Shown piece by piece: positions 28,406 to 36,588 of a DNA stretch of 64,000 bases. Within the stretch, counting starts at the first letter, position 1. Each line of letters opens with the position of its first letter. Below the pieces are notes generated by a model. That model was not told where the DNA came from and did no database searches. It saw only the letters and a list, made by a program, of their open reading frames with translations. The stretch comes from Ochrobactrum chromiisoli. Lineage in GTDB: Bacteria > Pseudomonadota > Alphaproteobacteria > Rhizobiales > Rhizobiaceae. A program made the position numbers and the translations under genes. The DNA lies in contig NZ_JAPHAV010000011.1 of the NCBI RefSeq assembly GCF_026241335.1, positions 1 to 64,000 on the forward strand. The letters run 5' to 3'.

Positions 28406-28756
28406 TTGAAGGCTTTATCAATTGTCGCGCCAAGCGGATCGAAAATCGTAAGCGGTCTCAAAACGCTTGAGGTGAGGCGGTGGTCTCCAAGCCTTCGGCC
28501 CGACGAAGATCTACTAATCGTTGAGAATGATCGTTTCCTACGAGCAGATGGCGAAGAGGATCAAGACGGTAGAGCTGTTGCCATCGTGAGGATCGCATCT
28601 GTCAGGCCGTTTCTGCATTCGGATATGGCCGCAGCTTGCGCGAACTATTTTGAAGAGGGATGGTTAGCGTGGGAACTTACGAACATACGGCAGATTACTT
28701 ATTCAAAGCCGGTGCTCGCTGCACGAGGCATTTATGAATTCTCTATAGATATTTAG
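28406..28756 (+). CDS. ASCH/PUA-like domain protein, transposon passenger
   Basis: A 116-residue protein if started at the TTG that follows AAGGGGTGCAG; a GTG 33 bp upstream lies within the palindrome and gives a less family-like N-terminus. The sequence KALSIVAPSGSKIVSGLKTL and EVRRW then DEDLLIVEND match the ASCH domain, a PUA-like RNA-binding fold whose members include RNA-binding and nucleic-acid-modifying enzymes. It lies between tnpA and the right inverted repeat, so it travels with the transposon. Function unknown. Confidence 0.65.
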   Translation: MKALSIVAPSGSKIVSGLKTLEVRRWSPSLRPDEDLLIVENDRFLRADGEEDQDGRAVAIVRIASVRPFLHSDMAAACANYFEEGWLAWELTNIRQITYSKPVLAARGIYEFSIDI

Positions 28757-28888
28757 TATCCATCATAACCCGCGTGGTCAGCGCACCTGCAAAGCAAGCC
28801 ATGAGGGTCAATTCGGACAGTGTAAGTAGCCTTATTGTGTCGTTTCAATCCGAACCGGAACTGACCGCAAGTTCATCGTTTGTTCGCG

Positions 28889-28926
28889 CTTAGCGTACGA
28901 TTTTTGACTGCTCTTGTTCTGACCCC
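28889..28926 (-). repeat. Right terminal inverted repeat of the Tn3-family transposon
   Basis: 38 bp reading CTTAGCGTACGATTTT... and ending TGACCCC; its complement matches the left repeat at 30 of 38 bases. The next base, 28927, begins vgrG coding sequence. Confidence 0.92.
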
Positions 28927-29239
28927 TTTTACTAAGGTCGGAAAAGAGCAAAGCACTAAGGTCGGTAAGACTATCCGTATGGAAGTCGGAGAACTGTTTG
29001 ACCTATGGACGCATAAACAGTTTCTCGGGCGTTCCAAGACATGGCTGATCAATGCTAATGATAAGATCGTGCTGACAGCTCCGGGTGGAAAGATTGAAAT
29101 CAATCAGCGTGGTATCCTAATCAAGGGGCTGCGGGTTGATATACAGGGCAACCAGATCAACTTCTCGCGCGGTGGACCTGGAAAGAAGACCAACAAGGGC
29201 TTTGCGGAAGATTGTTCTGCATCGTCAAAGAAGGGCTGA
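28927..29239 (+). pseudogene. vgrG, 3' end only (type VI secretion spike), cut by the Tn3 transposon
   Basis: From the transposon edge the frame reads KVGKEQSTKVGKTIRMEVGE and then INANDKIVLTAPGGKIEINQ-RGILIKG, the repetitive beta-helix (DUF2345-type) C-terminus of VgrG. Only about 104 codons remain; the gp27/gp5-like body of 500 or more residues is missing. The stop lies 5 bases before the DUF4123 gene, the usual vgrG-adaptor spacing. A short in-frame product started within the transposon end is possible but would not form a spike. Confidence 0.85.
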
Positions 29240-29244
29240 AATCC

Positions 29245-30324
29245 ATGCATGACAAGCTCAAGCAGACTGCGCTCATGATGATTGATCAAGCAGTGGAAGA
29301 AGCGCGTGAGATGAAGTCCGGTGCAAGGCTTTTCATTGTCTTTGATCCATCCCGCGATACGAAGATCGAAACAATCGTGCAAGGTTTGGCCGCTAGGGCC
29401 GAATGCCTCTATGTAGGGCATGCGCGCGTAGAATTCGGCGAGGATGCCCCTTGGCTTGCTGAAGCCGCCGACCATGATGGGCTAAAAGAATTCTTTATCA
29501 ACGAAGGGCTGGGTGCGCGCTGGGGAATTATGGCAGTCAGCGATGCTTCCTTCGAGGAGGTGTACCGGCACTTCAAGAAACTGGTCAAAGTGAGGCGCGT
29601 TAACGGTGAAGCATTATTTTTCCGTTTCTTCGATCCAGATGTTTTGGGGTCTACGCTTCCTTTTATGACCGGGGAGCAGAGAGAATTCGTATTTGGTCCG
29701 CTGCAAGCACTTCTCATGGAAATTGCCGCCGGTTCCAAGCTCGGGTTCGGGCGTATGGACAAGCCGCAAACGCAGGACATACCGGTTCGTGTGGCGATGG
29801 AAAGTCCCGACGATAGTGCAATCGTGCATGAAGATCAGGCGTCCATCGGCGATGCGGCGACCTCCGTCTCGGCCTTGATGGATTTTGATCTTTCCGGCGC
29901 TGCCACCAAGCCGGGATTGACCTTGACCCAGGCGCAGATGGATGCTCCGATCCTGTTCAACCGGGCAAAGCTCATTGCTTCGACAGTGGAACATCTTGAG
30001 CAAGATTTTAGTTCCGCGATGAAAGTTATGCCGCCAGCACTCTTGGCGCAGAATATCAACCACGGCATCGATCTTGCCATGTCCTACCGGATATTCGACG
30101 TCGCTTATATCCACCTCTTCGTTGAGTTGATGATGCGGATCTCGCCAGGTTGGCATAGGGAGCCGAGGCTTGCAAGCGTGCTTACCATGGATGCGTCAGC
30201 TGACGTACGGTTCGAGAAAATCATCGGACCAGAGTACGATGCGGCTTGGGAAAACGCCGTCTCCTATAATGATGTCGATGAGTGGATTGAGGATCGCGAA
30301 GAGGAGAAAAAGCGTGTCCACTGA
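29245..30324 (+). CDS. DUF4123-domain type VI effector adaptor (Tap/TEC-like)
   Basis: A 359-residue cytosolic protein starting at the ATG after AAGAAGGG. The N-terminal ~150 residues fit DUF4123: AECLYVGHA, DAPWLAEA, then GIMAVSDASFEEVYRHFKKL and ALFFRFFDPDVLGSTLP, with the conserved R-F-x-D-P segment. DUF4123 proteins are chaperones that load an effector onto VgrG or PAAR. Its position between vgrG and the toxin gene agrees. The C-terminal half has no family I recognise. It overlaps the toxin start by 11 bp. Confidence 0.82.
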   Translation: MHDKLKQTALMMIDQAVEEAREMKSGARLFIVFDPSRDTKIETIVQGLAARAECLYVGHARVEFGEDAPWLAEAADHDGLKEFFINEGLGARWGIMAVSDASFEEVYRHFKKLVKVRRVNGEALFFRFFDPDVLGSTLPFMTGEQREFVFGPLQALLMEIAAGSKLGFGRMDKPQTQDIPVRVAMESPDDSAIVHEDQASIGDAATSVSALMDFDLSGAATKPGLTLTQAQMDAPILFNRAKLIASTVEHLEQDFSSAMKVMPPALLAQNINHGIDLAMSYRIFDVAYIHLFVELMMRISPGWHREPRLASVLTMDASADVRFEKIIGPEYDAAWENAVSYNDVDEWIEDREEEKKRVH

Positions 30325-31132
30325 ATATAATTCCGCTCTGCGCGACGAAATGTGGAGTTCGCTACAGAAGCAGGCGAAGGAAATTGATCCGCAGTTGGTT
30401 CTCGATATTGCCGGTATTTTTGATCCCACGCCAATATCAGATGGTGCAAGCGTTGCGGTGTCGCTTTGGAAGGGCGAATTTGTCGATGCCCTACTTGGCG
30501 GCGCATCGATGATTCCGTATCTGGGCGATGCGGCAGCGAAACCGATTAAAATCGCGCGCCGTTACGGCGACGAGGCGATGCAGGTTCTCGATGGGCTGAA
30601 TACGTTGCGGCGTGCAAAAACTGAGGAGATGATGGATGCCCTGCAGGCGGTGGATCCCACGGCAGTGCACCGTGCGCGGGAAAAGGCGGCGGAAGCGGTG
30701 CGCAACGCCCAGCAGCGTAAGCGCCTCGGCTGTAACACCGAGGAGTGCAAGAAACTCCGTCGATCCAATATGCCGAAGAATGGTGGGACGTGGGATCCGC
30801 CGAATGCGCGCGAAACCGGAAACGGCAAGTGGACTTTTACGGATGAAGATGGTGTCCAACGTTCTGTTGACTTCGTCGATGGCTACCCAAATTTCAAGCC
30901 ATTTGTGAAGGGAGGCGGCCCTTATCATCTCGATAACGTGACTGGAAACGTATCAACCGATACCAACGCACTGTTCCGTCAATACCCTGATGCGTTTCCG
31001 GGTGGGGTTCAGCCTCCCAATACCACGCTTCACCATCTCGAAGATGGTTCAGTGGCTTTTGTCGATTCCGACATTCATGACAATGTCTCTCATACGGGTT
31101 TCAGATCCGTGCAAAACACTGACTTGTTCTAG
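30314..31132 (+). CDS. Type VI secretion toxin with C-terminal HNH/EndoVII-type (LHH/WHH-like) nuclease domain
   Basis: A 272-residue protein begun at a GTG that overlaps the adaptor stop, behind GAGGAGAAAAA. The middle has a hydrophobic pre-toxin-like stretch (DALLGGASMIPYLGDAAAKP), and the C-terminus reads PPNTTLHHLEDGSVAFVDSD followed by IHDNVSHTG, the pattern of the HNH/EndoVII superfamily toxins with a conserved W/L-H-H. The two histidines and the downstream D-x-H would form the metal site. A DNase killing neighbour cells is the likely role. The next gene encodes its probable immunity protein. Confidence 0.78.
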   Translation: MSTEYNSALRDEMWSSLQKQAKEIDPQLVLDIAGIFDPTPISDGASVAVSLWKGEFVDALLGGASMIPYLGDAAAKPIKIARRYGDEAMQVLDGLNTLRRAKTEEMMDALQAVDPTAVHRAREKAAEAVRNAQQRKRLGCNTEECKKLRRSNMPKNGGTWDPPNARETGNGKWTFTDEDGVQRSVDFVDGYPNFKPFVKGGGPYHLDNVTGNVSTDTNALFRQYPDAFPGGVQPPNTTLHHLEDGSVAFVDSDIHDNVSHTGFRSVQNTDLF

Positions 31133-31142
31133 GAGATAATAT

Positions 31143-31721
31143 ATGGACCTGAAAGAGTTAAACCCTAAACTTTACGAAGCGTGGGTTGCCCAGAAAAAAC
31201 TCGGTCCCGATTTTTTTCAGGAGAGTACTGATGAGGACATCGAAGCGATCGAAGCTGAGGTGAAGGCTGAGCTGCCGCAAGACTACAAGAAGTTCCTGCG
31301 GAAATACTCCTCCATCCTAACAAATCGTCAAATTGGTGCCAATTACTTTACGATGAAATTTCAAGACGCTGATGTCATCGCGATGGATTCGACGCTGATC
31401 CCGTGGGCACAGTTGACCCTGAAGGCAACGCGTCGATTGGGTCGGACGATGACGACTGACCCGGATATTGGTCCGCGCGTTCCGGCGGGCGTGGTCCCAC
31501 TGACCATAGATAACCAGTCAACCCTGTTGATCGACGTGCGATCGGACCATTTCGGCACGATCTGGTATCTGCCTGAAATCAAGCGACAGACATTTGGAAC
31601 CGATACCTACAATTGGAAGGATATTGGCTTCGTGGCTTCCTCATTTACCGAATTTCTGCGTGAGCTAGACACCGAAGAAGCTTTGAAAGCAAAACATCCG
31701 ACGTTTAAGGTCCTGAATTAG
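31143..31721 (+). CDS. SMI1/KNR4 (SUKH) family immunity protein
   Basis: A 192-residue cytosolic protein. The N-terminal pattern IEAIEAEVKAELPQDYKKFL followed by RKYSS is the classic SUKH opening (E-x-x-L-x-x-x-LP-x-x-Y-x-x-F-L). The middle holds VPLTIDNQSTLLIDVRSDHFGTIWYL as in D-x-x-G-x-I-W. SUKH proteins neutralise nuclease toxins of polymorphic toxin systems. It lies 10 bp after the LHH-type toxin and is its natural partner. Confidence 0.8.
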   Translation: MDLKELNPKLYEAWVAQKKLGPDFFQESTDEDIEAIEAEVKAELPQDYKKFLRKYSSILTNRQIGANYFTMKFQDADVIAMDSTLIPWAQLTLKATRRLGRTMTTDPDIGPRVPAGVVPLTIDNQSTLLIDVRSDHFGTIWYLPEIKRQTFGTDTYNWKDIGFVASSFTEFLRELDTEEALKAKHPTFKVLN

Positions 31722-31739
31722 TAGGTTTGCAACAGTTCG

Positions 31740-32435
31740 ATGAACCAATTCGCCCGTATCGAACCGTGGTCGGCAGATATCGTAGGATCGTCTTTCGAGA
31801 ACTGGCCGGAAGAATTGCAAACACTTGCGCTTGCAAGGCCAATCTCGTCATTGCAATTATCCGGTCTGATGCTGGGGGCTGTCCTTAGCCAGAACGGAGC
31901 CTACCGCGCGCATAGGCGTTTGCCGAAGCCAGTAGAGTTGCCCGGTCTGAGAACTAGTACAAAGATGTGTGCTGGGGATGTCTTCCTCAAGCTGGGGCCA
32001 GTAAGCTGGAAGGAGCATGCTGGCTTTGTACGTGTATCATCGGAGCTTTTGGATACAATGCTGCCTATAATGCTGCGATCGATAACAGAGCGAATGGCGA
32101 CGGTTGCCTATGCGTTTCAAGTCGAGCAGGCGCCAATTTCGATTCATGTCTTCCCATATATTGACCTGAGCAACGCCTGGGAAGCCCGCTTCACCATTGA
32201 GGATGGCGCACTTGTTTCGGCGCGCTGGACTGTGCCTGCGCAGAATGGAAAGCCACCAGCAGGCATGGGAAGCAAGCTCTCGGGTGCTGCAGCTAGGATT
32301 GCTTCTGCATCAGGTCTGGAGAATGCCTTGCTCGACCTCGCTTATCAGTCCGACACCGAGGATGGAAAAATCCGGGTCGTTGAGATCAATCCGCTCGTGC
32401 TTGATGCTGGTTACAAGCGCCTGCTACGTTTTTGA
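31740..32435 (+). CDS. Protein of unknown function, possibly D123/ATP-grasp-like
   Basis: A 231-residue protein with no signal peptide or membrane segment. Weak resemblance to the D123 family (an ATP-grasp relative) is seen in GDVFLKLGPVSWK (compare a strand with a conserved lysine) and at the C-terminus in IRVVEINPLVLDAG, where ATP-grasp proteins carry an E/D-x-N metal site. It lies 18 bp after the immunity gene and 13 bp before the PAAR gene, so it belongs to the effector operon. It could be a second immunity factor, an effector modifier or an effector. Confidence 0.5.
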   Translation: MNQFARIEPWSADIVGSSFENWPEELQTLALARPISSLQLSGLMLGAVLSQNGAYRAHRRLPKPVELPGLRTSTKMCAGDVFLKLGPVSWKEHAGFVRVSSELLDTMLPIMLRSITERMATVAYAFQVEQAPISIHVFPYIDLSNAWEARFTIEDGALVSARWTVPAQNGKPPAGMGSKLSGAAARIASASGLENALLDLAYQSDTEDGKIRVVEINPLVLDAGYKRLLRF

Positions 32436-32448
32436 GTGTGGTGATTAA

Positions 32449-32751
32449 ATGGTTGCGATGCCCGTTATAATGAAAGGCCACATGCATGTCTGCCCAAAGG
32501 TGGAACCCGGCCCGAAACCTCATATTGGGGGACCGGTCATCTCCACCCAGCAGAATTTCGTCTGTGTTGATGGTATTCCCATCGCCACTGTAGGCGATAC
32601 CTGCCTATGCACTGGAGTACCTACGACGGATAAAATTACCGGGGGGTCATCTATTGCGACAATCAATGGTAAAAAAGTAGCGCGGCTAGGCGATAGCTGT
32701 GCTCACGGTGGCAAGCTAGTGCAAGGTAAAAGCTGGCTGACATTTGATTAA
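32449..32751 (+). CDS. PAAR-domain type VI spike-tip protein
   Basis: A 100-residue PAAR protein without extension domains. The PAAR-type pattern is clear in FVCVDGIPIATVGDTCLCTG and in GSSIATINGKKVARLGDSC with AHGG. The cysteines and histidines fit the zinc site of the spike tip. It would cap the VgrG trimer, but the local vgrG is truncated, so it must use another VgrG or be silent. It closes the cassette. Confidence 0.9.
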   Translation: MVAMPVIMKGHMHVCPKVEPGPKPHIGGPVISTQQNFVCVDGIPIATVGDTCLCTGVPTTDKITGGSSIATINGKKVARLGDSCAHGGKLVQGKSWLTFD

Positions 32752-33334
32752 TTTTTCTGGTAGCTGAAGCATGCAGATCAGAGTAATTTCTCGTTTTTCA
32801 AGCACCTTTGTATCATACTTTTGACCGGTTCGTTGCAAAAAACTCCTTGCGGACGGAGCCGGACGTGGCTGGATGAGATGAAGGTTGATACTCTCACGCG
32901 TCCGGAAATTGTCGCAGGCGCGGTGATCATCCGTCTGGAAGCTGGCGCTTCGGCAGATCGGATCGCGTCGGTCGTGCGCGCTTTGGCTGCCTGCCCATGA
33001 TGTTTCCTTCCAACTGGGTGCGGATCATGGGTGCGACGAAGCCCATAGACTTCCGCAATTATGTGGAGCGTCGGATTATGCAGAGTCCGCAGCGGCAATC
33101 CCTTGTCGCTTGCGGTATTTGGGAGGCGATCACTCGACATAATTTCCCGATTGGCTGACGGACTTCAGCATGGCCAGCAGCTTATCGGGAGCATGGAAGC
33201 GGCCCGGCTTGAGTGTTGGCGGCACCTTCGCGGCGAGCGCCTCGGAGGCTAAGCTACGCAGAGCTACGTTCCGTAGCCGACTATCTTTTTTCTTGCGGGT
33301 TCCATGGTCTAACTTGAAATGGTGTGTTCCAGTT
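32752..33334. other. 583-bp gap containing an IS66-family relic
   Basis: On the plus strand, 32878-33000 reads VDTLTRPEIVAGAVIIRLEA and GASADRIASVVRALA, the C-terminus of an IS66 OrfA-type protein. Overlapping its stop, 32997-33055 reads MMFPSNWVRIMGATKPIDFR, the N-terminus of IS66 TnpB. The rest to 33334 has no recognisable gene. The relic separates the type VI cassette from the type III locus. Confidence 0.65.
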
Positions 33335-36300
33335 TCAAGAAACGGGAGCTGCGGGCAAATCCGTTATCTTGAGCGTTTCTAGAACAACGTCAATCTGGAC
33401 GACGGAGCTGGGAGATGCGTTGCCAGCCTGAACGTTATAACGCTCGCCGATCGTTGAATTATAGCTGCCTTTGATCTCCACCTTGTTATATTCAGCATCA
33501 TCCGTGTAATCAGCATCGTCTGGCGCGGTTTGTTGTAACTGGGACGGGTCGCCTTTGAATTCATCAATCGTGTGGTGGAGATTGTCGCGCAACGTCGCGA
33601 GTTGCTCCGGCGACATCGCGTTGATCCAGTCAATAACAGCTGTTCTGTGATCGGCATTTGCCATATCGTAGCCCTTCGCCTCGGCATATTCGAGGAGGAT
33701 CGGTACCGGGCTATAACCTTCGCCGCTCTGATCGACGAGCGCGTCGGCGGCTTCCGCATCCAGACCGGAACGTTCCAGGAAATTCTGGGAGAGTTCATTG
33801 TCGTATTTGTTGCTCTCCTGAACATCGGTAACCATCATGGTTGCGATCGTGCCGATGATAACCACGCCGACGCCGATCGGTCCCAGTATTGTTCCGGGCG
33901 CGAGCGCGGCCGTGACGCCGCCTACCGCAGTCAATCCATGGGTAATGCCCAGTTCCGGATTGCCGTCGGCAAAGGCCTGATAGGAATTGACGCCATCGAA
34001 TACGGCGCCAATCACACCAAGGATTTTTGTGCCGGGCTTCAGGCTGCCGTCAAAATTCTGAACCGCAAAAGAATCCGCATCCATCATGCCTAGGCCGTTG
34101 CGAATTTCGACGGAGCGTTGCCAGAGGCCCGCAGCATCGTAGCTCGTTTTCAGGATGTTTTCGATATTGGGTTCGTTACCGGCTGTCCGCGCCGAATTAT
34201 AGAGGGTCATGGCGGCGCCTGTCGCACCGATCATGCGCAGGACTTGGCCCGGCACAGTGGACGTCGAGAAGGTTCGGATGCCGCTTTGCTTGCCGCTGTC
34301 CAGTTTACTGAGTGACTTGTCGAGTTTGGCCATCTTGCCTTCGATGGCCGCTGGGCTGTCAGTGTCCAGCGGGATCGCCTCTTCGATGGCATCAATGGCC
34401 TTGTTCATATCCTTATCGGTGACGCCGAGCAGAGCCGCATATTTGCTGTCGCGGAATTCAGCCAGGCTATCGCGGATTTCACCCATTTTTTCAGGACTTG
34501 CGCCCTTGAAGTCCTCGAACTCAGGGAGCACGTTGCGCTGGACAACCTGTGTGAAAACTTCCTCCGCCAGTTTGCGTCCGCGATCCGTCAAACGACCTTC
34601 CTGACCGAGGAAATTCAGCACTTCCGGCTTGTCGATGAGTTCGGGATTGTTGCGCAATGCCGATTGGATCGCCAGATAGGAGCGATCATCATTGAGGATG
34701 TTTTCTATTTCCTTGTTGATCAGATCTTTTTGTTCTTTGGGTTCATCCGGGAACTCTCCCAGTTGCGTAATCTGATCGAGCAGGATTTCGCCATTTTCGT
34801 TGACCGCAGCTTCAAGGCGCTCGTTTTCCGCGTTCCATTCGTCGCCCTTTTCAGCCTTATAGTCTATGATGGCCTGTTCCAGCTGTTCTGGCGTCATCGT
34901 GTCGCCGTGATTGTCGATCAGCCAGCGCAACTCTTCCATATGAACCGAATAGTCTTCCACGGCGCTGTTGGTCACACTTTGATTTTGCCGAACACCCGGC
35001 AGGATATCCTGTTCCAGCATAGCCGTGCTTGAATCGTGTGTTTCGGCAAGTTCAAGCGGATATTGCAGGCTGCCGCCATTGCCGATTGATTGGGTGATCT
35101 GGTCACGCTGATAAAAGCCCATTTCCGCCCATTGCTCAATAACGTGGTCGCCCTGCGGCGTGCCCTCGATGCGTTCCGCGACCTTGAGCATCGATTCCAC
35201 GCCGCCATAACCAAGCATCGGATAACCGGACTGTTCCTGATAAAGCGTGTTGACGCGGTCGATTTCTGGCATCGCGGTCGTTACGAGATCAGCGGCCACT
35301 TCCGGTGGTGTGTTTTCCGTCATCGCTTCGAGGCGCAGGAAGGTTTGATACGGCTTTTGCTGTTCACTGGTGGCAGGATCGTAATCATGCATCGGTTCGG
35401 TCGCATAATCCGCCATCGATGTCATGAATTCATCAGCATAACCCTGGCGCAAAAGCGCATTTTGAACTTCGGGGCTGGCCTTGTTATAGCCGTCGACAAA
35501 TGTTGAAAACTGCGCTTCGGCTTCGCCGGTTTCGGCGGTAGCGTTGTCGACGACCGCGCGCACTTCGCTTTCAATTTCAGGACCATTATGGCCCGTTGGT
35601 GAAAGCTTGATGCCGGTGGAGCGCGCCGTTTCTTCAATTGCGATCTGGGCTGGACCTGCATCGGTCCAGCTGCGATCATAAAGGTTCTGCAGCGCTTCCC
35701 TACGCTCGCCTTCAGGCAAGCTGTTCAGAAAGCCTTCGATATCTTCCGACAGCGCAGTGGTTTCAAGGCTATGATCCACATCTGCCGATGGATCGGCATA
35801 TTCGAGGGCGTTGCCACGTTGGTAAAGCTCGTCTGCGAAAGCGTTGACAGGATCTTCGTGCAAGCCTGCTGCGGTGACGACATCTTCAACCGCTATGCCT
35901 GCCGGTCCGGCATCGGTCCAGTCCTTCTGCGAAAGGCGGATGGCTGCATCCTGTCGGGCTTCGGGAGGAAGCGCGTCGAGATAGGCTGCCACATCATCAC
36001 GTAATGCCTGTGTCTCCGCTTCATGATCGATGCCATCTTCTGGCTTGGCATATTCGATCTGGTTGCCGCGATCATAAAGCGATTGGATAAAGGCGTCTTC
36101 AGCCGATGGTTCGCCCTCAACATCCGGTTTTGATGCCGCGACCTGTTCGGGTTCTGGCGCGGGCAGGATGACGATGTCGTCCGGATGAATGAGATCGCCA
36201 TTATGATTGGATTCATTGGCGTTGATAGCCATGGTCTCGGCGATGTCTGCCTGATTTTCCCTTGCGATGCCTTCCAGTGTATCACCGGATTCGACAACAA

Positions 36301-36472
36301 AAACGCGCTCGCCCGTATCAGGCTTGCCGTTATTGTTTCCGCCTTCTCTTTCGCGGCTTACGATTTCAATATCGCGGCGAAAGTTTTCCGCTTGCGCAGC
36401 CGGTATCGGAGTTGCTTTTTCACCGGATTCGTCAAAACGATTGCGGGCGTTTCCGTCAATCCGATAGGCCAT
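33335..36472 (-). CDS. Large LysM-domain protein of the type III locus, putative secreted effector/translocator
   Basis: A 1045-residue protein with a good ribosome site (GGAGAGCG). A LysM peptidoglycan-binding module lies at about 56-104 (VESGDTLEGIARENQ...IHPDDIVIL). Two tandem repeats of 84 residues follow at about 125-204 and 209-288, each with LYxRGN and a conserved WTDAGPA motif. The middle is acidic and helical. A hydrophobic patch at about 835-881 (ILGVIGAVFDGVNSYQAF, then a glycine-rich segment ending TIATMMV) resembles the C-terminus of the protein at 57374-60880. No Sec signal. It is downstream of sctU and the L,D-transpeptidase, so type III export is the best guess. The promoter carries the shared motif at 36557-36574. 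Confidence 0.65.
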   Translation of the reverse strand: MAYRIDGNARNRFDESGEKATPIPAAQAENFRRDIEIVSREREGGNNNGKPDTGERVFVVESGDTLEGIARENQADIAETMAINANESNHNGDLIHPDDIVILPAPEPEQVAASKPDVEGEPSAEDAFIQSLYDRGNQIEYAKPEDGIDHEAETQALRDDVAAYLDALPPEARQDAAIRLSQKDWTDAGPAGIAVEDVVTAAGLHEDPVNAFADELYQRGNALEYADPSADVDHSLETTALSEDIEGFLNSLPEGERREALQNLYDRSWTDAGPAQIAIEETARSTGIKLSPTGHNGPEIESEVRAVVDNATAETGEAEAQFSTFVDGYNKASPEVQNALLRQGYADEFMTSMADYATEPMHDYDPATSEQQKPYQTFLRLEAMTENTPPEVAADLVTTAMPEIDRVNTLYQEQSGYPMLGYGGVESMLKVAERIEGTPQGDHVIEQWAEMGFYQRDQITQSIGNGGSLQYPLELAETHDSSTAMLEQDILPGVRQNQSVTNSAVEDYSVHMEELRWLIDNHGDTMTPEQLEQAIIDYKAEKGDEWNAENERLEAAVNENGEILLDQITQLGEFPDEPKEQKDLINKEIENILNDDRSYLAIQSALRNNPELIDKPEVLNFLGQEGRLTDRGRKLAEEVFTQVVQRNVLPEFEDFKGASPEKMGEIRDSLAEFRDSKYAALLGVTDKDMNKAIDAIEEAIPLDTDSPAAIEGKMAKLDKSLSKLDSGKQSGIRTFSTSTVPGQVLRMIGATGAAMTLYNSARTAGNEPNIENILKTSYDAAGLWQRSVEIRNGLGMMDADSFAVQNFDGSLKPGTKILGVIGAVFDGVNSYQAFADGNPELGITHGLTAVGGVTAALAPGTILGPIGVGVVIIGTIATMMVTDVQESNKYDNELSQNFLERSGLDAEAADALVDQSGEGYSPVPILLEYAEAKGYDMANADHRTAVIDWINAMSPEQLATLRDNLHHTIDEFKGDPSQLQQTAPDDADYTDDAEYNKVEIKGSYNSTIGERYNVQAGNASPSSVVQIDVVLETLKITDLPAAPVS

Positions 36473-36556
36473 GCTACGCTCTCCTCTGTTGGGTCAGGAA
36501 AAATCGTCAACTGCTAATAGGACAAATTAGACTTTAGGAAATTACCTTTGCTTCCC

Positions 36557-36574
36557 GATGACAGTTTCATGAAA
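36557..36574 (-). promoter_or_regulatory. Shared T3SS palindromic element upstream of the LysM-protein gene
   Basis: On the minus strand it reads TTTCATGAAACTGTCATC, containing the perfect palindrome TTTCATGAAA and matching 13 of 14 bases of CATGAAACTTTCAT found before the giant repeat-protein gene. It lies about 85-100 bp upstream of the LysM-protein start, a promoter-like distance. Confidence 0.5.
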
Positions 36575-36588
36575 TTTATAGGTTTTGG

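Larger units (their letters stand above)
22928..28926 (+). mobile_element. Complete Tn3-family transposon with passenger genes
   Basis: A 5999-bp element. The left end at 22928-22965 and the right end at 28889-28926 form 38-bp inverted repeats matching at 30 of 38 positions, starting GGGG and with an inner ACG(T/C)TTAG/TAAG-like edge, as in Tn3 transposons. It carries tnpA (plus) and tnpR (minus) divergently, plus a GNAT and a PLP-enzyme gene behind tnpR and an ASCH-domain gene behind tnpA. The outside 5-bp sequences differ (TTCCA left, TTTTA right), so the ends are not from one simple insertion. The right end interrupts vgrG. Confidence 0.92.

Noticed and set aside
22923-28931. 5-bp target duplication of the complete transposon
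   Set aside because: TTCCA on the left and TTTTA on the right agree at only 3 of 5 bases, so no simple duplication is claimed.
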